DNA from: JAUIAI01 sp045106815
Lineage (GTDB): Bacteria; Pseudomonadota; Gammaproteobacteria; Burkholderiales; Burkholderiaceae_E
Assembly: GCA_045106815.1 (NCBI GenBank)
Contig: JBGCFG010000046.1
Coordinates: 1-64,000 of the forward strand
Length of the DNA stretch: 64,000 nucleotides
Reading direction: 5' to 3'
Shown here: in pieces, positions 59,586 to 64,000 of the stretch
Position numbering within the stretch: position 1 is the stretch's first letter
Layout of the letters: every line of letters starts with the position of its first letter
Program-made: the position numbers and the translations under genes
The notes under the pieces: model-generated
Database searches by the model: none
The model's input: the letters and a program-made list of their open reading frames with translations, nothing else
Told to the model about the DNA's origin: nothing

Positions 59586-60989
59586 ATGAACTTACTCGAT
59601 TTCAGTCTCACACAAGCGCGGCAAGCCATGCGCGAGGGCAAGCTCACCTGCGTCGACTATATCGATGCCCTGCTCGCGCGCTCACAGACCCAAAAGAAAC
59701 TGAACATCTGGATCTCCGACAGTACCGACACCCTGAGGCAACAAGCAAAAAGCGTCGACGAGTCCGGGGTCGCGCGCGACGCGGCGCAAGCGCTAGCCGG
59801 CATGCCGTTGGCACTCAAAGACAATATCAACACCACCGCATTGCCCACCAGCGGCGGCACGCAGGCTTTGCTAGGTAAGACACCGCCAGCCAATGCACCG
59901 GTTGCACAGACTCTGTTCGATGCGGGCGCGCTCTTGGCCGGCAAAACCAATATGCACGAGTTGGCATTTGGCATCTCCAACAATAATGCGGTGACTGGTG
60001 CATGCAGAAACCCGTGGAACCCCGAGCTCATCCCTGGCGGCAGCAGCGGCGGTTCAGCAGCCGCGGTTGCCGCCAGAGTCGTCCCCGCTGCTATTGGCAC
60101 TGATACCGGTGCCTCCGTCAGACTGCCAGCCGCTCTATGCGGTGTCGCCGGCTTCAGACCGACTGTAGGCCGCTATGAAGCCGCCGGCATCGTACCTATC
60201 TCGCACACGCGAGACACCCCCGGCCCAATCGCGCGGAGCATGGCCGACATTGCGTTACTCGACAGCGTTATGGCGCAGAGTCCGAACAACCTCGACCCCG
60301 TGCCGCTAAGTGAGATACGGCTCGCCGTGCCGCGAAAGCTTTTTTATGACGGCATTGAATCAACGGTTGCACCCGTCATTGATGAGGCGTTGGATCGCCT
60401 GGCCAATGCGGGTGTAGCGCTGATTGAAATTGACATACCAGAACTAGCCACACTGAATGAAGCGGTCGGTTTTCCAGTTGCACTGTATGAGGTCATGCAG
60501 GATCTGCCGGCGTATCTGGCCAGTTGCGGCTACTCAATCACCATGACCGAAGTTGTCGCGCAAGTGGGTAGCCCCGATGTTGCGGCCATCCTCAGCTCGC
60601 AACTCGGTGACGAAGCGCTACCCCGGGCCGCTTATGACCTGGCCCTTCGCACCCGACCACGTTTGCAGGCAGCCTACGCGCAGGCCTTCGTGCAGCATCG
60701 CGTTGACGCCATGATTTTCCCGACAGCAGTTCTGCCCGCGAGACCGATCGGTCAGGATGAAACGGTTGAATTGAATGGCGAACAAGTGCCCACGTTCCCT
60801 GCCTACATTCGGAATACTGATGCGGGCAGCAATGCCGGCATTCCTGGTATCAGCATACCGGCCGGCCTCACGCATGAAGGTTTACCTGTGGGCCTTGAGC
60901 TAGATGGGCCAATCAGTAGTGACCGACATCTGTTGGCGGTCGCCCAAGCACTGGAAGCGATCCTGCCCCCTCTGACCATGCCCGACTAG
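59586..60989 (+). CDS. Amidase (amidase signature family)
   Basis: A 467-residue amidase starting three bases after the MmgE/PrpD stop. A longer open frame starts inside that gene and is not used. The triad is in LALKDNINTTALPTSGG (Lys), GGSSGGSAAAVAA (cis-Ser) and GTDTGASVRLPAALCG (Ser nucleophile, with A for the second G). The C-terminal GIPGISIPAGLTHEGLPVG is typical. It is related to but distinct from the amidase at 53771-55099. Together with the upstream enzymes it may process an amide of a polycarboxylic or amino acid. Confidence 0.92.
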   Translation: MNLLDFSLTQARQAMREGKLTCVDYIDALLARSQTQKKLNIWISDSTDTLRQQAKSVDESGVARDAAQALAGMPLALKDNINTTALPTSGGTQALLGKTPPANAPVAQTLFDAGALLAGKTNMHELAFGISNNNAVTGACRNPWNPELIPGGSSGGSAAAVAARVVPAAIGTDTGASVRLPAALCGVAGFRPTVGRYEAAGIVPISHTRDTPGPIARSMADIALLDSVMAQSPNNLDPVPLSEIRLAVPRKLFYDGIESTVAPVIDEALDRLANAGVALIEIDIPELATLNEAVGFPVALYEVMQDLPAYLASCGYSITMTEVVAQVGSPDVAAILSSQLGDEALPRAAYDLALRTRPRLQAAYAQAFVQHRVDAMIFPTAVLPARPIGQDETVELNGEQVPTFPAYIRNTDAGSNAGIPGISIPAGLTHEGLPVGLELDGPISSDRHLLAVAQALEAILPPLTMPD

Positions 60990-61003
60990 CGAACCCCTGC
61001 CAT

Positions 61004-61510
61004 TCAAAACAGGCTAGGCTGACCGCCAATCGTATTGGCAGACTCCATCTGCAGGAGCTTCGTTTTTGCCGGCAAGCCACCGCCAAATCCAGTCAGTGAT
61101 CCATCAGCGCCAATCACACGATGGCACGGCACGATAATGGGGATGGGGTTGGCGTTATTTGCCATGCCAACAGCCCGGCTTGCGCCCGGCTGGTCGATCA
61201 TGCGAGCAATGTCGCCGTAAGACACAGTCTGACCGTAAGGAATGGTTTGGAGTGCCGCCCAGACGGAGCGTTGAAACGCAGTGCCATGCAGGTTAAGCGG
61301 GAGATCAAACTCGATCGTCTCGCCGTTAAAGTAGGCTTGTAGCGGCTCAATCGCATAAGCCAGAGGCGCTGCGTCTTCTACCCAGCTTGCCTCACGCTTT
61401 AGCTGTTGGCGCCCGAGTTTAAAGCCAGTGTAGTGCAAGGCTTCATCGGTTCCGGCCACAAGAAACGGCCCGACAGGGCTTGGCAGAAACTGATAGTAAA
61501 CAGTGGCCAA
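61004..61510 (-). CDS. ogt: Methylated-DNA--protein-cysteine methyltransferase
   Basis: A 168-residue suicide DNA-repair protein. The acceptor Cys lies in PIIVPCHRVIGADGSLTGFGGGLPAK, the helix-turn-helix precedes it (GTAFQRSVWAALQTIPYGQTVSYGDIA), and a short N-terminal domain opens YYQFLPSPVGPF. It removes methyl groups from O6-alkylguanine. Length and lack of an AdaA domain fit Ogt. It is convergent with the amidase and stands alone. Confidence 0.95.
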   Translation of the reverse strand: MATVYYQFLPSPVGPFLVAGTDEALHYTGFKLGRQQLKREASWVEDAAPLAYAIEPLQAYFNGETIEFDLPLNLHGTAFQRSVWAALQTIPYGQTVSYGDIARMIDQPGASRAVGMANNANPIPIIVPCHRVIGADGSLTGFGGGLPAKTKLLQMESANTIGGQPSLF

Positions 61511-61602
61511 GGCAATCTCACATATTGCCTGGAGATTGCCCGAGCCGAGTGATCGACAACGGCAAGGCCACGCCGATCACTCTCATCGATGACAAGGTCT
61601 TT

Positions 61603-62757
61603 TTACTTGGCCTGGCCAACCACTTTCCAACTACCGCCCTCAATCTTGGAAATAAAGATCTCTTCAGCGGCGGTGTGATCGTCAGGGCCGAGTTGTACTT
61701 TGTTGCCCATGATTTTGTCGTCATAGTTCAGACTCTCCATCGCTTTAACAAATGAGTCTGTCGTCAGGTCTTTACCCGCAGCCTCCAGCGCACGGACAAG
61801 GATTTCAGCAGCGGAGCGGCCAAGCAAGGCGCCGGTGCCGGGGAACTTCTCACCCGTTTCCTTGGTGTAAGACGCGATCCACTCGGCCACACCAGGCTCT
61901 GCGGCCCGCGCTTCGAGATCTTGCCAGCCTGCGCCAGCATAAAAACCATCGGTCACGCCACCAGGCACTTTGGCAATGGCTGTATGAAACGACGCTGACG
62001 AGCCAACAAAACTGACGTTGTTCCAACCGATCTTCTTGGCGGTTGCAACTGCAGTGATCACACCACGCACCGACAAGGCCACTGCAACGAGATCGCAATT
62101 GGCATTCTTAAGCTTGGTCAATGAACCCACGTAGTCTGTCTCGTCAGGCTTGTGAGTGGTTTCCCCGCCATAGGTCAGGCCTAGTTCCTTGGTCTGTTCG
62201 ACCGCAGCAGCCTGAATTTCCTTACCGAAATCACTGGGGATGTACATAGAGCAAACCGTCTTGGCGTTCTTTTCTTTGACCATGTAGTCAACGGTTGCCT
62301 TAACTGCATCGTAGTAGCTCGCTGTGCCAGCAAACTTGTACCGGATGGGCTCTTGCAGCATCTGACGCGCCGCAGACAGCGGGTTGATGTTCGGAATGCC
62401 TTTGGCATCTAGCAGCTTGAATGACGCAATGTTGTGTGGGGTCCCTAGTGACAGCAACATGGCAAAAACCTTGTCACGGTTCACCAGCTTATTGGCTGCC
62501 TGAACGGCCTTAGGCACCTGGTAACCATGATCTTCCACCACGAGGCGAATCTTACGACCGTGCACCCCACCCTTGGCATTGATCTCATCAAAGTAAAGCT
62601 GAGCCGCCTTGATTGAAGGCACACCAAAGGCCGCGAAAGGCCCGGACAAGTCATTTGCGCTGCCAATAACAACTTCGGTATCACTAACACCCTGGTCGGC
62701 CCAGGCGGGTGCTGCTGCAATAGATAATCCGGCCGCAACGGCTAGAAGCTTCTTCAT
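61603..62757 (-). CDS. Periplasmic substrate-binding protein of a liv-type importer
   Basis: A 384-residue type I binding protein with a signal peptide (AVAAGLSIAAAPAWADQG). The mature part has DTEVVIGSANDLSGPFAAFG, INAKGGVHGRKIRLVVEDHGYQVPKAVQAANKLV and later the hinge strands IGWNNVSFVGSSASF. It differs from the binding protein at 2528-3787 (no close identity). It is 24 bp downstream of the acyl-CoA synthetase gene on the same strand. Such pairing is common in operons that import aromatic or fatty acids and activate them with CoA. The permeases would lie beyond the right edge. Confidence 0.93.
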   Translation of the reverse strand: MKKLLAVAAGLSIAAAPAWADQGVSDTEVVIGSANDLSGPFAAFGVPSIKAAQLYFDEINAKGGVHGRKIRLVVEDHGYQVPKAVQAANKLVNRDKVFAMLLSLGTPHNIASFKLLDAKGIPNINPLSAARQMLQEPIRYKFAGTASYYDAVKATVDYMVKEKNAKTVCSMYIPSDFGKEIQAAAVEQTKELGLTYGGETTHKPDETDYVGSLTKLKNANCDLVAVALSVRGVITAVATAKKIGWNNVSFVGSSASFHTAIAKVPGGVTDGFYAGAGWQDLEARAAEPGVAEWIASYTKETGEKFPGTGALLGRSAAEILVRALEAAGKDLTTDSFVKAMESLNYDDKIMGNKVQLGPDDHTAAEEIFISKIEGGSWKVVGQAK

Positions 62758-62781
62758 GTGAGTACTCTCCCTGTTTGGTAT

Positions 62782-64000
62782 TTAGTACATTTGTTTAATT
62801 AACGCCTCATGGCGAGTTTCGACGACACTGCGTTTTAACTTCATTGTCGGCGTGAGCTCTTCGTCTTCGGCGGTCAGCAAGATATCGATCAGGCGAAAAT
62901 CCTTGAGTTGCTCCACGCGGGCAAATGCCTTGTTGACCTCTGCCACCTCCTGGCTAATCAGCTCTTTGACTTCTGGCGCCGCACACAGAGACGAGAAATC
63001 CGAGAACGGCACTTGGGCATCTTGGGCAAACTTCTCAACATTCTCCTGGTCGATCATGATGAGGCACGTTAAATACTTGCGCTTGTCACCGATCACCACT
63101 GCATCTGAGATATACGGTGAGAATTTCAGTCGGCTTTCAATTTCAGCCGGTGTAATGTTCTTGCCGCCAGCAGTAATGATGATGTCTTTGATGCGGCCGG
63201 TAATCGTCACGGCGCCGTCATCATCAATCTTGGCCACATCGCCGGTGTGCAGCCATTCACCTTTGATGGTCTCAGCAGTTTTGTCTGGCATATTCCAGTA
63301 GCCCTTGAACACACCCGGCCCGCGCACGAGCAGTTCACCTGTCTCATCAATGCGAACCTCGGTACCGTTGAGCACTTTGCCCACAGAGCCGATCACATTG
63401 TCTTCAAGCGTATTAAGCGTCACCACGCCGGTGGTTTCAGTGGCCCCGTAGCCCTCTAGTACCGGCACGCCAATAGCGCTGAACCAGCGCAGCAGTTCGG
63501 GGCTGATGGGTGCAGCACCTGAGCCGCCACGACGCATGCGGTCCATTCCGAGCATACGCCGCAGGTTCGCCAACACCACGCGATCCCAGAATTTGTAGCG
63601 CAACCCCAGCGATCCGGGTATGGGTTGCCCTTGCTCTTCGAGGGTTGCCTTCTCAACTCCAGCCTTTACAGCTTGATCCAGCGCCCAACGACCGAGCGGT
63701 GTCGCTTCAGAGCGGCGAATTTGCACCTGGGAGTACAGCTTTTCCCAGAAGCGCGGCACGGCCGCAAAGGTATGCGGTGAGACTTCCTGCATATTCTCGA
63801 CAACGGTTTCAACACTCTCGGTGAAGTTCACCGTGACGCCGCACGCAAGCTGGCCCAACACTGACAACAGCCGCTCGTAGATGTGGCAAAGCGGCAGAAA
63901 GCACAACTGCTCATCGCTCGGATAGGTTTGCAGCACCGGTACCGCCGCCATCATTTGATAAATTAGATTGCGGTGCGTCACCATGGCGCCCTTCGGCCGC
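62782..64000 (-). CDS. Long-chain acyl-CoA synthetase (AMP-binding), C-terminal part
   Basis: The frame is open through the right edge, where RPKGAMVTHRNL is the end of the AMP-binding signature, so about the first third of the enzyme is missing. The visible 400 or so residues have CFLPLCHIYERL, GYGATETTGVVTLN, the motif GEWLHTGDVAKIDDDGAVTITGRIKDIIITAGGKNI read in short blocks, and a helical C-terminus ending RRHEALIKQMY-like residues. It resembles FadD15/FACL-type ligases that activate long-chain acids at the membrane. The binding-protein gene follows in the same direction. Confidence 0.9.
   Translation of the reverse strand, partial: RPKGAMVTHRNLIYQMMAAVPVLQTYPSDEQLCFLPLCHIYERLLSVLGQLACGVTVNFTESVETVVENMQEVSPHTFAAVPRFWEKLYSQVQIRRSEATPLGRWALDQAVKAGVEKATLEEQGQPIPGSLGLRYKFWDRVVLANLRRMLGMDRMRRGGSGAAPISPELLRWFSAIGVPVLEGYGATETTGVVTLNTLEDNVIGSVGKVLNGTEVRIDETGELLVRGPGVFKGYWNMPDKTAETIKGEWLHTGDVAKIDDDGAVTITGRIKDIIITAGGKNITPAEIESRLKFSPYISDAVVIGDKRKYLTCLIMIDQENVEKFAQDAQVPFSDFSSLCAAPEVKELISQEVAEVNKAFARVEQLKDFRLIDILLTAEDEELTPTMKLKRSVVETRHEALIKQMY

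Noticed and set aside
1..64000. CRISPR arrays, tRNA/rRNA genes, transposases or prophage genes
   Set aside because: No regularly spaced repeats, cloverleaf-like genes or recombinase/transposase/phage structural motifs were noticed anywhere in the window by eye; a dedicated tRNA and repeat scan was not possible.

Overview
The window reads as a stretch of a proteobacterial chromosome. Gram-negative envelope features support this: beta-barrel and OmpA-type outer-membrane proteins, an ECF sigma/anti-sigma pair, MsrA, Ogt and liv-type ABC importers. GC content looks moderate to high by eye. The metabolism is that of a heterotroph rich in acyl-CoA and C-N bond chemistry. A gamma- or betaproteobacterium is most plausible, but I cannot name the organism. 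Coding density is very high: no gap reaches 300 bp, and I saw no tRNA, rRNA, CRISPR array or transposase.

Region 1 (1-14,220, plus strand) looks like one long operon with mostly 0-75 bp spacing. It holds the end of an amidohydrolase, a complete liv-type importer (LivH, LivM, binding protein, LivG, LivF), a PEP-hydrolase-like TIM barrel, a long SPFH/flotillin protein, two related SRPBCC proteins (the second fused to a quinone oxidoreductase), a second amidohydrolase, and an SDR-fold protein. The LivF ATPase is fused to a Tm-1-like (UPF0261) domain. The SDR protein carries the Ser-x12-Tyr-x3-Arg motif of halohydrin dehalogenases. This is the most unusual system in the window: an importer joined to an uncharacterised pathway, possibly acting on epoxide- or halohydrin-like compounds.

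Region 2 (14,222-18,300, minus strand) is a tightly overlapping operon of a uronate-dehydrogenase-like protein, an aminotransferase, a FAD oxidoreductase and a truncated HyuB. At about 18,302-18,334 the HyuB fragment abuts a YHYH-protein fragment that also lacks its N-terminus. This is a rearrangement or assembly junction.

Region 3 (18,300-43,800) is accessory and envelope-centred. It contains YHYH/HupE-like proteins with a two-component system, an exported haem peroxidase, and a second (NarL-type) two-component system. Further on are an aldo/keto reductase, gamma-glutamyltransferase, an outer-membrane barrel, a LytTR regulator, an FG-GAP/UnbV lipoprotein, and a probable HNH-nuclease toxin with a coupled downstream gene. 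That pair is flanked by two copies of a small exported protein family. Next comes an ECF-sigma operon with two damaged genes (an anti-sigma factor with an apparent one-base deletion and a DsbA-like gene with an in-frame TAG), then msrA, a hypothetical pair, OmpA and a ChrR-like cupin.

Region 4 (43,900-64,000) returns to catabolism: acyl-CoA dehydrogenases, an M20 carbamoylase-like hydrolase, an MFS transporter, and a CaiB/ACAD/MaoC/CitE module resembling C5-dicarboxylate breakdown. A GntR regulator sits beside that module, and a strong promoter in front of it has a palindrome in its spacer. The region continues with an AMP-ligase, two amidases, an acetyl-CoA hydrolase/transferase, a PuuE-like deacetylase, an enoyl-CoA hydratase, an MmgE/PrpD protein, Ogt, a liv-type binding protein and an acyl-CoA synthetase that runs off the right edge.
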